Counted from the stretch's first letter, positions 16,244-23,525 are shown. The stretch: 36,731 nucleotides of DNA from an uncultured Corynebacterium sp. (GCF_946222985.1 NZ_CAMIFY010000026.1:1-36731), one strand, 5' to 3'. The notes: generated from the sequence alone by a model not told the origin. Numbers and translations are program-made.

Positions 16244-17307
16244 GCGCTCCCCTCCTTCGCACCGGACCGGACGCGCGAGCCGCGCGCCGGGGTCGCGCGC
16301 AGTGCGCCGATGCCCCACAGCAGCACGGGCACGCCGATGAGTGCGGTGACGATGCCGACCGGGGTTTCGGCCGGCGCCCACAACCACTGCCCGATCGAGT
16401 CGGCGACGAGCAGCACCGCCGCGCCGACGACGGCGGCGACGGGCACGGCGAGCCGATGGCGTGGCCCGCACGTGCCATGCGCGGCCACGGCGGCCATGAG
16501 GCCCAGAAAGCCGACCGGCCCGGCGGCGGCGACGCAGGGCGCGATCAACGCCACCGCCGCCACGACCGCCAGCAGGCGGACCAGGCGCGGTCGCGCACCG
16601 ACCGCGGAGGCCACCGAATCGCCGACGACGAGCGAGTCCAATCCACGGCCGCCGGCCAGGACCACGGGGACGACGGCCACCGCGACGACGAGCGCGGGAA
16701 GCACGTCGGCCATCCGCACGCCACCGAGTCGGCCCGACAACCAGGACAGGACCGTCGCCAGCTGCGCTTCGTCGAGGACGAGAATGATCGCGGTCAGGGC
16801 GCTGAACAGGGCGGAGACGGCCATGCCGAGCAGCACCATGCGCTGCACCGCCATCGCCGGCGCCGACGACGCCGTGCCGCGCATGCCGAAGAAAATCGTC
16901 GCCGCCGCCGCGACGACGGCACCGGCCAGGGCCCCGGGAAGCAAGGCGAGCCCGCCGGTCGCCCCGGCCACGGTCGTCGCCAGCACGGCACCGAACGCGG
17001 CGCCGGAGTTGACTCCGGTGATCTCGGGGTCGGCCAGGGGGTTGTTCGTCGCGGTGCGCAGCAGCACGCCGGCGATGCCCAGGCACGCGCCGACGACGAT
17101 CGTCGCGATGAGCCGGTCGACGGTCACCGAGCGCAGCTCCTCTTCGAGCCAGGGCGCATCGGGCGGCACGTCGACGGAGGTCAGCCGCCGCCATGCGACG
17201 ACGCCGACGACCAACGCCCCGGCGCCGACGATGATCGCGGGGGCCGGGGCGCCGGTGCGGGTGCCGGTGCGGGTGCCGACGCCGAATGCGCGGGCGCCCG
17301 GCGTCAC
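16240..17307 (-). CDS. FecCD-family iron-siderophore ABC permease (first)
   Basis: 355 aa. Family regions: DRLIATIVVGACLGIAGVLL, RTATNNPLADPEITGVNSGA, the VLSWLSGRLGGVRMADVLPA loop and DSLVVGDSVASAVGARPRLV. The GTG at 17307 overlaps the stop of the binding-protein gene (GTGA), so about 99 codons of open frame further upstream are rejected. Odd point: where the second permease has the usual GLIVPHAARLLVG, this one reads GLMAAVAAHGTCG at equal length, losing the Pro-His...Arg pattern of the coupling region. This could be real divergence; an internal pair of compensating frameshifts was considered and not supported. Confidence 0.92.
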   Translation of the reverse strand: MTPGARAFGVGTRTGTRTGAPAPAIIVGAGALVVGVVAWRRLTSVDVPPDAPWLEEELRSVTVDRLIATIVVGACLGIAGVLLRTATNNPLADPEITGVNSGAAFGAVLATTVAGATGGLALLPGALAGAVVAAAATIFFGMRGTASSAPAMAVQRMVLLGMAVSALFSALTAIILVLDEAQLATVLSWLSGRLGGVRMADVLPALVVAVAVVPVVLAGGRGLDSLVVGDSVASAVGARPRLVRLLAVVAAVALIAPCVAAAGPVGFLGLMAAVAAHGTCGPRHRLAVPVAAVVGAAVLLVADSIGQWLWAPAETPVGIVTALIGVPVLLWGIGALRATPARGSRVRSGAKEGSA

Positions 17308-18200
17308 TTCTCTTCGGCGATGATCTGGTCGAGCATCGCCTCGGCGGCCAGCGGGCCGCGGGAACGCGACCAGGTGTCCTGCTCGACGTCGATGACCTCG
17401 TCGACGACGTCGCCGTAGGGGCTGGCGCGGAAGCCCTCGGTGTCGTTGTAGAGGTAGACGACGTCGAGGTTCATGCCCGGCAGCTTGTCGCCGGTGAGCT
17501 CGGCGACGTCGGTCTTCGACTCGATGGCCGACTTCTCGCCGTCGTAGCCGTATTCGTAGCCGACGGCCTCCAGCAGCGACCCCGAGAAGGAGTTCGCGAT
17601 CCACGTGTAGAGGGTGTCCTTCGACCAGCCGATGACGGCGGCGCGGGTGCCGGGCTCGACGACCTCCTTGGCCTCGTCGATCTTGCCGTCGATGCGGTCG
17701 CGCACCTTCCGGGCTTCGTCTTCCTTGCCGACCTTCTCGGCGATGGCGTCCATGGAGTCGAGCACCTCTCCGTAGGAGGCGTCGGAGTAGGTTTCCGTCG
17801 GCGCGATGTCCGCGAGCTGCTCGAGGATCGCGGCGTGGCGGGTGGGGCTGGCGAGGATCAGGTCCGGTTCGAGCGACTGGATGACCTCGAGGTTCGGCTG
17901 CTTGGCCTGCCCCACCGACGTCGCGCCCTCCAGCTTTCCGGACAGCGTCTGCGGCTCGGCGGACTTGCCGATCTCGACGATGCCCACGGGGTCGACGCCG
18001 AGGGCGACGAGGATCTCTTCGTAGCGCCAGTCGAGCGCGACGACGCGGGGCGCGTCGGACGTTCCTTCACCGGCGTCACCGCCGTCCGCGTCGGCGTTCG
18101 ACGAGCAGGCGACGAGCGCCAGGATGAGTCCGAGCGTCAGGGCCAGGACCGCGGCGATCCGCCAGGACGACGGGCGAACCAAGTTCAGGGAAGTGTGCAT
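17304..18200 (-). CDS. Iron-siderophore ABC transporter substrate-binding lipoprotein
   Basis: 298 aa. N-terminal lipoprotein signal: basic start, hydrophobic IAAVLALTLGLILALVAC with the lipobox LVAC, acylated Cys at residue 32, then an acidic SSNADADGGDAGEG linker. The periplasmic-binding domain of the FepB/FecB type shows RVVALDWRYEEILVALGVDP, NLEVIQSLEPDLILASP and DVVYLYNDTEGFRASPYGDV. It should capture ferric siderophore (or a related metal chelate) outside the membrane and deliver it to the FecCD pair. First gene of a four-gene, translationally coupled operon; a DtxR-like box lies 41 bp upstream. The exact ligand is unknown. Confidence 0.94.
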   Translation of the reverse strand: MHTSLNLVRPSSWRIAAVLALTLGLILALVACSSNADADGGDAGEGTSDAPRVVALDWRYEEILVALGVDPVGIVEIGKSAEPQTLSGKLEGATSVGQAKQPNLEVIQSLEPDLILASPTRHAAILEQLADIAPTETYSDASYGEVLDSMDAIAEKVGKEDEARKVRDRIDGKIDEAKEVVEPGTRAAVIGWSKDTLYTWIANSFSGSLLEAVGYEYGYDGEKSAIESKTDVAELTGDKLPGMNLDVVYLYNDTEGFRASPYGDVVDEVIDVEQDTWSRSRGPLAAEAMLDQIIAEEK

Positions 18201-18240
18201 GACCTACATGCAAGTACATGTATTCCCTAATTGCAATGGT

Positions 18241-18259
18241 TTTGGTCAGGCTTTCCTTA
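18241..18259 (-). promoter_or_regulatory. DtxR-like iron box upstream of the siderophore operon
   Basis: On the minus strand TAAGGAAAGCCTGACCAAA matches the known DtxR consensus TTAGGTTAGCCTAACCTAA at 14 of 19 positions, including the AGCCT core and both half-site GG/CC pairs. It sits in an A+T-richer patch in front of the binding-protein gene, where binding of iron-loaded DtxR would repress the operon. A clear -10 element was not identified. Confidence 0.7.
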
Positions 18260-18337
18260 TTTATTATTGCATCGTCGTTGCACCTTCATCGGCCGCCGCA
18301 CCCTCAACCCCGTCCGGGGCTGTTTCGATGAGAGTCC

Positions 18338-18370
18338 GTTCATCTTCGGATCATCTTCGACTCATACGCC
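18338..18370 (+). promoter_or_regulatory. Three in-phase 11-bp direct repeats
   Basis: GTTCATCTTCG, GATCATCTTCG and ACTCATACGCC follow one another without gaps. Eleven-bp tandem sites are typical of OmpR-family response regulators, and the first unit resembles the PhoP repeats of Streptomyces (starting GTTCA). They lie about 160 bp before the Asp/Trp-repeat gene and just upstream of a T/A-rich stretch (GATTTTATTGG) that could hold a -10. Confidence 0.4.
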
Positions 18371-18398
18371 ATGACCAGCGATTTTATTGGACATGAAG

Positions 18399-18409
18399 GC
18401 TTTGCGACG
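18399..18409 (+). repeat. Copy 3 of the 11-mer GCTTTGCGACG
   Basis: Non-coding copy in the leader region of the Asp/Trp-repeat gene, about 30 bp after the 11-bp direct repeats. Confidence 0.6.
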
Positions 18410-18533
18410 CCCATTGCCGCCCCGGTTTCCCCTTGTTTGACTGGGTCGTGCCAGACACCCACGAGGGGACCGAATCGGGCGCAGATGGAATGGGCGCCGG
18501 GAGTTCGGGCCCCGCAGCCTCAAGGAGAACACC

Positions 18534-18866
18534 ATGGACGCCACCGGATTTTTCGCAGGAGTCATCGCAGCAGTCACCGCCTTCTTCGGCGGCGGCGCAC
18601 CGGACCAGCCCGCCACGACCGAGGCTCCGGCCTCGCCGCCGGCGGCCGTCTCGAGCGTCGGCGATCACGACGACCGTTTCGACGACGATTGGGACGACCG
18701 CGATGATCGCGACGACCGTTTCGACGATGACTGGGACGATCGCCACGATGATCGGGACGATGACGATTGGGACGACGATTGGGATGACGACTGGGACGAC
18801 GATGACGACGACGATGATTGGGACGACGACTGGGATGACGACGATGACGACCGCTGGGACGACTGA
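18534..18866 (+). CDS. Small protein with Asp/Trp-repeat C-terminal domain, function unknown
   Basis: 110 aa. Residues 1-22 contain a short hydrophobic stretch (FFAGVIAAVTAFFGGG) with no basic residues before it; 23-42 are an Ala/Pro/Thr linker; 43-110 are a repeat in which 48 of 68 residues are Asp and 8 are Trp, in units such as DDDWDD, with Arg, His and Phe in the first half. The AAGGAG ribosome-binding site 6 nt before the ATG (18522-18527) supports this frame over the open Ser-rich and Val/Ile-rich frames on the other strand. It is divergent from the DtxR-linked siderophore operon. Charge suggests cation binding (calcium, iron or other) or interaction with a basic surface; this is inference. 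The N-terminus lacks a classical signal peptide, as in small corynebacterial porins, but no homology is claimed. Confidence 0.65.
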   Translation: MDATGFFAGVIAAVTAFFGGGAPDQPATTEAPASPPAAVSSVGDHDDRFDDDWDDRDDRDDRFDDDWDDRHDDRDDDDWDDDWDDDWDDDDDDDDWDDDWDDDDDDRWDD

Positions 18867-18988
18867 CCCCTCGTCCGCGACGGCGGGGAACCCCCCCCTC
18901 GCGCCCGGTGCCCGGCGCGTAGCGACCGGCGCCCGTCGGCCGGCGTGCAGCGCACGATGCCCGGCGCATCGCGTCAATCCCGAAAGGA

Positions 18989-19020
18989 AAACCCCGAGAT
19001 CACCATTGATCTCGGGGTTT
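18989..19020. terminator. Bidirectional terminator between the Asp/Trp gene and gapB
   Basis: AAACCCCGAGAT (18989-19000) pairs with ATCTCGGGGTTT (19009-19020) around an 8-nt loop. A tracts before and T residues after make it work both ways between the convergent genes. The rest of 18867-19158 is G+C-rich sequence with no supported gene. Confidence 0.82.
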
Positions 19021-19158
19021 GCCGCGTGCCATCGGGGCCCTTTGGGTCCACCGTTCTCGGGAGTATGGCGCGTGGGCCGGAAATCGACCCGAGGGGCCGG
19101 ATGCGGTTCGGCGCCGGACCGGCCGCCGAAACGACCGCCTCTCCCCTCTCCTCCCCTC

Positions 19159-20610
19159 CTACAGGTCGACCAGGTGCTTGCGCTTCGGGTAGATGCGCGG
19201 GCGGGTGCCCAGCACCTCCTCGGCGACGCGGACGACCTGGTTCGAGTATCCGAACTCGTTGTCGTACCAGACGTAGAGCACCAGGTGATTGCCCTGGGCG
19301 ATGGTGGCCAGGCCGTCGACGATGCCGGCGTGCGTGGACCCGACGAAGTCCGTCGAGACGACCTCGGGCGAATGGATGTAGTCGATCTGCTGGCGCAGCA
19401 CGGACCGCAGGGAGACCTCGCGGATGTACTCGTTGACCTCGTCGCGGTCGACCTCGTTGTCCAGGGTCAGGTTCAGCACGGCCATGGACACGTCCGGGGT
19501 GGGCACGCGGATGGCGTTGCCCGTGAGCTTGCCCTCGAACTCGGGCAGCGCCTTCGACACGGCCTTGGCGGCACCGGTCTCGGTGAGCACCATGTTCAGG
19601 GTGGCCGCGCGGCCGCGGCGGGTGCCCTTGTGGAAGTTGTCGATGAGGTTCTGGTCGTTGGTGAACGAGTGGACCGTCTCGACGTGGCCGTGCTGGACGC
19701 CCCACTTGTCGTTGACGACCTTGAGCACCGGGGTGATGCCGTTGGTGGTGCACGACGCCGCCGACAGGATCGTCTCGGACGGGTCGATGCCCTTGTGGTT
19801 GATGCCGTAGACGATGTTGGGGATGTCGCCCTTGCCCGGCGCGGTGAGCAGCACCTTGGACACGCCCTTGCACTTGAGGTGCTGGCCGAGGCCCTCGCGG
19901 TCACGCCAGCGGCCGGTGTTGTCGATGACCAGGGCGTCGTCGATGTCGTACTCGGTGTAGTCCACCGTCGACGGGTCCGAGGAGTAGATCACCTGGATCG
20001 GGGTGCCGTTGGCCCAGATGATGTTCTGCTCGCGGTCGATGGAGATGGTGCCGTCGAAGGATCCGTGGACCGAGTCGCGGCGCAGCAGGGAGGCGCGCTT
20101 CTCCAGGTCCTCGTCGCCGTTCTTGCGCACGACGATCGCGCGCAGGCGTGCCCCGTTGAACACGGCCTGGCGCGACAGGAGGATGCGGGCGAGCAGACGA
20201 CCGATGCGGCCGAAGCCGTAGAGCACGATGTCGGCCTGCGGGGTCTGGTGCGCGGTGCCGATGACATCGGCGAGTTCGCGCTCCAGGAACGCTCGCAGGT
20301 CGCCGCCTTCCGCGTCGAACTTGGTGGCCAGGGCGCCGAGGTCGATCGACGCGGTGCCGAGGTCCATGTCCACCAGCTGCTCGATGATGGGCAGGGTCTG
20401 CTCGAGCGGCAGTTCCTGGGAGGTGATGCGGCGGGCGTAGCGATGCGACTTGATGATCGACGTCTCCGTCGGGTTCTGCAGCAGGCGCCCGAAGATCGAG
20501 GTGACGACGTTCTTTTCGCGGCGCAGCTGACCCAGCAGCGGGATCATCTTCTCGGCGAGCACGACTCGTTCGTTCCAGTCGCTGTGGTTGATGGGGGTCG
20601 GCGTCGCCAT
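19159..20610 (-). CDS. gapB: Glyceraldehyde-3-phosphate dehydrogenase, long GapB type
   Basis: 483 aa, about 140 residues longer than glycolytic Gap. The extra N-terminal segment (NHSDWNERVVLAEKMIPLLG onwards) is helical and precedes the NAD(P)-binding fold starting at IVLYGFGRIGRLLARILL (~residue 128). The catalytic Cys is in SAASCTTNGITP (~residue 286), followed by the family regions VHSFTNDQNLIDN, GRAATLNMVLTETGAAKAV and the C-terminal YDNEFGYSNQVVR. In Corynebacterium glutamicum a protein of this type (GapB/GapX) acts in gluconeogenesis, preferring NADP; that is family knowledge, not visible here. CAGGAGAATCC supports the ATG at 20610. An array of 10-bp repeats lies upstream. Confidence 0.93.
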   Translation of the reverse strand: MATPTPINHSDWNERVVLAEKMIPLLGQLRREKNVVTSIFGRLLQNPTETSIIKSHRYARRITSQELPLEQTLPIIEQLVDMDLGTASIDLGALATKFDAEGGDLRAFLERELADVIGTAHQTPQADIVLYGFGRIGRLLARILLSRQAVFNGARLRAIVVRKNGDEDLEKRASLLRRDSVHGSFDGTISIDREQNIIWANGTPIQVIYSSDPSTVDYTEYDIDDALVIDNTGRWRDREGLGQHLKCKGVSKVLLTAPGKGDIPNIVYGINHKGIDPSETILSAASCTTNGITPVLKVVNDKWGVQHGHVETVHSFTNDQNLIDNFHKGTRRGRAATLNMVLTETGAAKAVSKALPEFEGKLTGNAIRVPTPDVSMAVLNLTLDNEVDRDEVNEYIREVSLRSVLRQQIDYIHSPEVVSTDFVGSTHAGIVDGLATIAQGNHLVLYVWYDNEFGYSNQVVRVAEEVLGTRPRIYPKRKHLVDL

Positions 20611-20630
20611 GGATTCTCCTGAAGGGGTCG

Positions 20631-20700
20631 AGTGGGAACTGACGGGAACGGACGGGATCTGACGGGCTCCGACGGAAACCGACGGGACTCGATGGGGGTG
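20631..20700. repeat. Seven degenerate 10-bp tandem repeats upstream of gapB
   Basis: Consecutive decamers on the plus strand run AGTGGGAACT, GACGGGAACG, GACGGGATCT, GACGGGCTCC, GACGGAAACC, GACGGGACTC, GATGGGGGTG; consensus GACGGGAACC. The period of one helical turn puts every unit on the same face. The array begins 21 bp before the gapB start codon, inside its leader or promoter. Confidence 0.75.
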
Positions 20701-21022
20701 CGATCGATCCGCGCGTCGGTTTCCGCCGCGGCGGGGTTTCGGGGGTTGTTTTCGCTTGCCGCGGGGTGCTTTTCGGATCGGGAAGCCCTCCCATCAAAAA
20801 TACTGCGTTCGCCCTCCGTACGACTCATCGGGTGCACTCGCCCTGCAGCCGTTCGCGGTACGCTTCTGCGGAACTCGCCCCGGGACGCGACGTCGTCGAT
20901 GCGCGGCCTCGATGCATGTCGGCAGTGAATGTCGCCGACGGATGGCATCGACGGTTGGCATCGACGCTCGGTCAACTCGCTGAGCGCACGCGCCCAGGGC
21001 CACGACGATCGGGAGGACCCCC
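20701..21022. promoter_or_regulatory. gapB-drrA divergent intergenic region
   Basis: No gene supported. Possible elements: TACGCT (20859-20864) as a plus-strand -10 for the exporter operon; a tandem 13-bp direct repeat TGGCATCGACGGT/TGGCATCGACGCT (20943-20968, 12 of 13 identical), a candidate operator; and GGGAGGA about 10 nt before the ATG at 21023. An A+T-rich patch AAAAATAC (20797-20804) may carry the gapB -10 on the other strand. Confidence 0.4.
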
Positions 21023-22030
21023 ATGTCCATCATCGAAGCGGAGGGCCTGACGAAGGTCTATTCCGCCTCTTCCGGTGAGGTCCGGGCCCTCGACGGCCTC
21101 GATCTGGCCGTCGAGGAGGGAACGGCCCGGGGCATCCTCGGGCCCAACGGCGCGGGCAAGACCACGTCGGTGAAGATCCTCACCACTCTCATTCGCCCCA
21201 CCGCCGGGTCGGCGCGCGTCGCCGGCGTCGACGTCATGGCCGAGCCGGCGCGGGTGCGCGACATCATCGGCGCGTCGGGCCAGTACGCGGCCGTCGACGA
21301 GCAGTTGACCGCGAGGGAGAACCTGCGCCTGATCGGCCGCCTGTACCACCTGGGCCGCACCCGGGTCGAGGAGCGCACCGACGAGCTGCTCCACGCGTTC
21401 GACCTGGTCGACGCCGCGGATCGCCCCGTCAAGGGTTTCTCGGGCGGCATGCGCCGTCGCGTGGACTTGGCCGGCGCGTTGGTGGCGGAGCCGAAGGTGC
21501 TGTTCCTGGACGAGCCGACCACGGGCCTCGACCCGAAGGCGCGGATCGGCCTGTGGGACGTCATCCGCGATCGCGTCGGCCGCGGCGTGACGGTGCTGCT
21601 GACCACGCAGTACCTCGAGGAGGCCGATCACCTGGCCGACGACATCAGCGTCGTCGACCATGGCCGCATCATCGCGGAGGGCACGGCCGATCAGCTCAAG
21701 GCTCGCATGGGAGGCCAGCAGGTGGTGGTCACGGCGGCGAGGTCGCAGGACGTTTCCCTGCTTCACGACGCTCTGGCCCGCCATGCCAACGGCGCCGTCA
21801 CGGTCGACGGCCCGCAGCTGCGCGCTCCGGTGGCCGACGGTGCGACGTCGTTGACGAGGTTCCTCGCCGACGTCGAGGGCACCGAGCTTCACGACGCCGG
21901 GTTGCGCCGTCCCACGTTGGACGAGGTGTTCCTGTCGCTGACCGGTGACAAGCCCGGTGACGAGCCCGGTGGTGAGCCCGGTGCCGAGCCCGGCAACCCA
22001 TCCGATACGGACGAGGAGGCCTCGCGATGA
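21023..22030 (+). CDS. DrrA-type ABC exporter ATP-binding protein
   Basis: 335 aa. Drives export of an unknown drug, lipid or metabolite with the permease that follows. Walker A GPNGAGKTTSVKILTTLI, signature FSGGMRRRVDLAGALVAEPK, Walker B VLFLDEPTTGLDPKARIGLW, H-loop LLTTQYLEEADHLADDI: all of the daunorubicin-resistance DrrA subgroup, including the C-terminal domain ending RRPTLDEVFLSLTG. The last 30 residues are a DEPG-type repeat tail encoded by 12-bp repeats. The stop overlaps the permease start (ATGA). Confidence 0.94.
   Translation: MSIIEAEGLTKVYSASSGEVRALDGLDLAVEEGTARGILGPNGAGKTTSVKILTTLIRPTAGSARVAGVDVMAEPARVRDIIGASGQYAAVDEQLTARENLRLIGRLYHLGRTRVEERTDELLHAFDLVDAADRPVKGFSGGMRRRVDLAGALVAEPKVLFLDEPTTGLDPKARIGLWDVIRDRVGRGVTVLLTTQYLEEADHLADDISVVDHGRIIAEGTADQLKARMGGQQVVVTAARSQDVSLLHDALARHANGAVTVDGPQLRAPVADGATSLTRFLADVEGTELHDAGLRRPTLDEVFLSLTGDKPGDEPGGEPGAEPGNPSDTDEEASR
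21944..21991 (+). repeat. Four 12-bp tandem repeats in the drrA 3' end
   Basis: GGTGACAAGCCC, GGTGACGAGCCC, GGTGGTGAGCCC, GGTGCCGAGCCC encode GDKP-GDEP-GGEP-GAEP. In frame, so copy-number change would lengthen or shorten the tail without a frameshift. Confidence 0.8.
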
Positions 22031-22812
22031 GCAACTGGTTCGGCGACGTCGCCGCGGTGACCAGCCGCAATTTCTCGCGCCTGCGGCGCAGCCCCGACGT
22101 CATCGGTTTCGCGCTGTTCCAGCCGGTGATGTTCGTGCTGCTGTTCAGCCAGGTCTACGGCGGTGCGATCGAGGTCCCCGGTTCGAATTACACCGAGTTC
22201 CTCATGGCGGGCATCTTCGCCCAGACGGTCGTGTTCGGTTCGACGTTTTCGGGCACGTTCATGGCCCAGGACCTGAAGGAAGGCATCATCGACCGGTTCC
22301 GCACGCTGCCGATGTCGCAGTCGGCGGTGCTGTTCGCCCGCACGTTCACGGACCTGGCCGTCAACGCGGTGTCGATGGTCGTGATGCTGGTGGCGGGCCT
22401 GGCGGTGGGCTGGCGATTCCACGAGGGGTTCTGGAAATTCCTCGCGGGCGTGGCCCTGCTGCTGTTCTTCGCCTGGGCGTTTTCCTGGGTGTTGGTGTTC
22501 GTCGGCATGGTCGTGTCCACGCCGGAGACGCTCAACAACGCGGTGTTCATCATCCTGTTCCCGCTGACGTTCATCTCCAACGCCTTCGTGCCCTCGGAGA
22601 CGCTGCCGACGGTGCTGCGCGTCATCGCCGAATGGAACCCGGTGTCGGCGCTGGTGCAGGCCGCGCGCAGCCTGTTCGGCAACCTGCCCGAGGGCCCGAC
22701 GCCCGACGTGTGGACCATGCAGCACCCCATCCTCGCGGTGCTCGCGGGATCGGTGCTCATCGCGGCGGTGTTCGTGCCGCTGTCGATCGCGCGCTTCCGC
22801 CGCAGGGAATGA
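22027..22812 (+). CDS. DrrB-type ABC-2 exporter permease
   Basis: 261 aa with six membrane helices, among them VIGFALFQPVMFVLLFSQVY, SMVVMLVAGLAVGWRF, FLAGVALLLFFAWAFSWVLV and AVFIILFPLTFISNAFVP. The ABC-2 signature loop LPMSQSAVLFARTFTDLAVN is clear. It overlaps drrA by 4 bases and forms the membrane part of the exporter. No drug-specific neighbour identifies the substrate. A strong terminator follows. Confidence 0.93.
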   Translation: MSNWFGDVAAVTSRNFSRLRRSPDVIGFALFQPVMFVLLFSQVYGGAIEVPGSNYTEFLMAGIFAQTVVFGSTFSGTFMAQDLKEGIIDRFRTLPMSQSAVLFARTFTDLAVNAVSMVVMLVAGLAVGWRFHEGFWKFLAGVALLLFFAWAFSWVLVFVGMVVSTPETLNNAVFIILFPLTFISNAFVPSETLPTVLRVIAEWNPVSALVQAARSLFGNLPEGPTPDVWTMQHPILAVLAGSVLIAAVFVPLSIARFRRRE

Positions 22813-22846
22813 CGGTCGGCGCCCGCGACGTCCCCGCGCGAACGCC

Positions 22847-22878
22847 ATCGGCCCGGCACCCCTCGGTGCCGGGCCGAT
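22847..22878. terminator. Bidirectional terminator after the DrrAB operon
   Basis: ATCGGCCCGGCACC-CCTC-GGTGCCGGGCCGAT: perfect 14-bp stem with a 4-nt loop, between the convergent exporter and cupin genes. T-poor downstream. Confidence 0.82.
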
Positions 22879-22908
22879 CGTCGTTGGTGCGCGGAGGGCG
22901 CGCGCCCG

Positions 22909-22942
22909 CTACGCGTGCTTGTCGTCTACGCGTGCTTGTCGT
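22909..22942. repeat. Perfect 17-bp tandem duplication across the cupin stop codon
   Basis: CTACGCGTGCTTGTCGT occurs twice head to tail. Read on the minus strand, the inner copy ends the cupin gene (ACAAGCACGCGTAG) and the outer copy lies after the stop as a second, out-of-frame gene end. Confidence 0.85.
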
Positions 22943-23402
22943 CCGCGCCGTTTTCCGGCTGGACGGTCCACTCCGGCGGGACGTCCTTGCCCGACTCCTC
23001 GTCGCGCTCGGCGTCGTCGGCGGTGGCCTGCACGATGCCGGCCGCGTGGTGCGACGGGGCGTAAACCGAGTACAGGCGCAGGGGCTCGTCGCCGGTGTTG
23101 ACCACGTCGTGCCAGGCGCCCGCCGGGACCACGATGGCCCACCCGTCGGAGACCTCCTGCTCGAAGTTCAGGTCGTCCTCGGCCGGGCCCATCTTGCACA
23201 CGCCGGTGCCGGCGTCGACGCGCAGGAACTGGTCGGTGTCGGGGTGGGCCTCGAGGCCGATGTTGCCGCCCGGCTCGATGGACATGAGGGTGACCTGCAG
23301 GTACTTGCCGGTCCACGCGACCGAGCGGTAGTTCTCGTTGTCGCGGGTCTCCGTCTCGATGTCGAAGGCGTTCGGCTTGGGTCCGATGTCGCTGATGCTC
23401 AT
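22926..23402 (-). CDS. Cupin-domain protein
   Basis: 158 aa. A single cupin barrel: LQVTLMSIEPGGNIGLEAHP followed by DTDQFLRVDAGTGVCKMGPA is motif 1 with its His and Glu/Gln positions, and GWAIVVPAGAWHDVVNTGDE is motif 2 with the metal-binding His. These are the usual ligands of small metal-binding cupins; substrate unknown. The ATG at 23402 follows GGAAAGGGCAG. It stands alone between the exporter operon and a divergent unknown gene. The C-terminal 30 residues (DDAERDEESGKDVPPEW) are charged and probably disordered. Confidence 0.88.
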   Translation of the reverse strand: MSISDIGPKPNAFDIETETRDNENYRSVAWTGKYLQVTLMSIEPGGNIGLEAHPDTDQFLRVDAGTGVCKMGPAEDDLNFEQEVSDGWAIVVPAGAWHDVVNTGDEPLRLYSVYAPSHHAAGIVQATADDAERDEESGKDVPPEWTVQPENGADDKHA

Positions 23403-23519
23403 TGCACTGCCCTTTCCGCCGGTGGCCGACAGAGGCACACCGCGCACTCGTTTCGCTGTCACCATCCATCGTGCCAGCGAAAATGAAGCGCCGCACGCGG
23501 CCCCTCGAGCGGTGGCGGT

Positions 23520-23525
23520 TAAACT
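23520..23525 (+). promoter_or_regulatory. -10 box of leaderless promoter
   Basis: TAAACT, 7 nt before the ATG at 23533 with no ribosome-binding site between. Confidence 0.55.

Noticed and set aside
16460..16510. Pair of compensating frameshifts in the first FecCD permease
   Set aside because: The +1 frame gives PRMARA, but it is not in register with the family motif and total length is already normal.
15242..17194. 650-aa fusion of two permeases
   Set aside because: The first half is out of frame with the upstream permease; the ATGA overlap at 16243 and the FecCD motifs show two separate genes.
18665..18955. Ser/Gln-repeat minus-strand frame over the Asp/Trp gene
   Set aside because: Another shadow of the same repeat DNA, without a start signal.
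18384..18977. Val/Ile-rich minus-strand open frame over the Asp/Trp gene
   Set aside because: The hydrophobic runs are only the complement of the GAC/GAT repeats. No ribosome-binding site or promoter supports it, while the plus frame has AAGGAG.
20641..20700. Decamer array as a CRISPR or coding repeat
   Set aside because: No spacers, and frames across it have no start signals or protein features; it is treated as a regulatory-region repeat.
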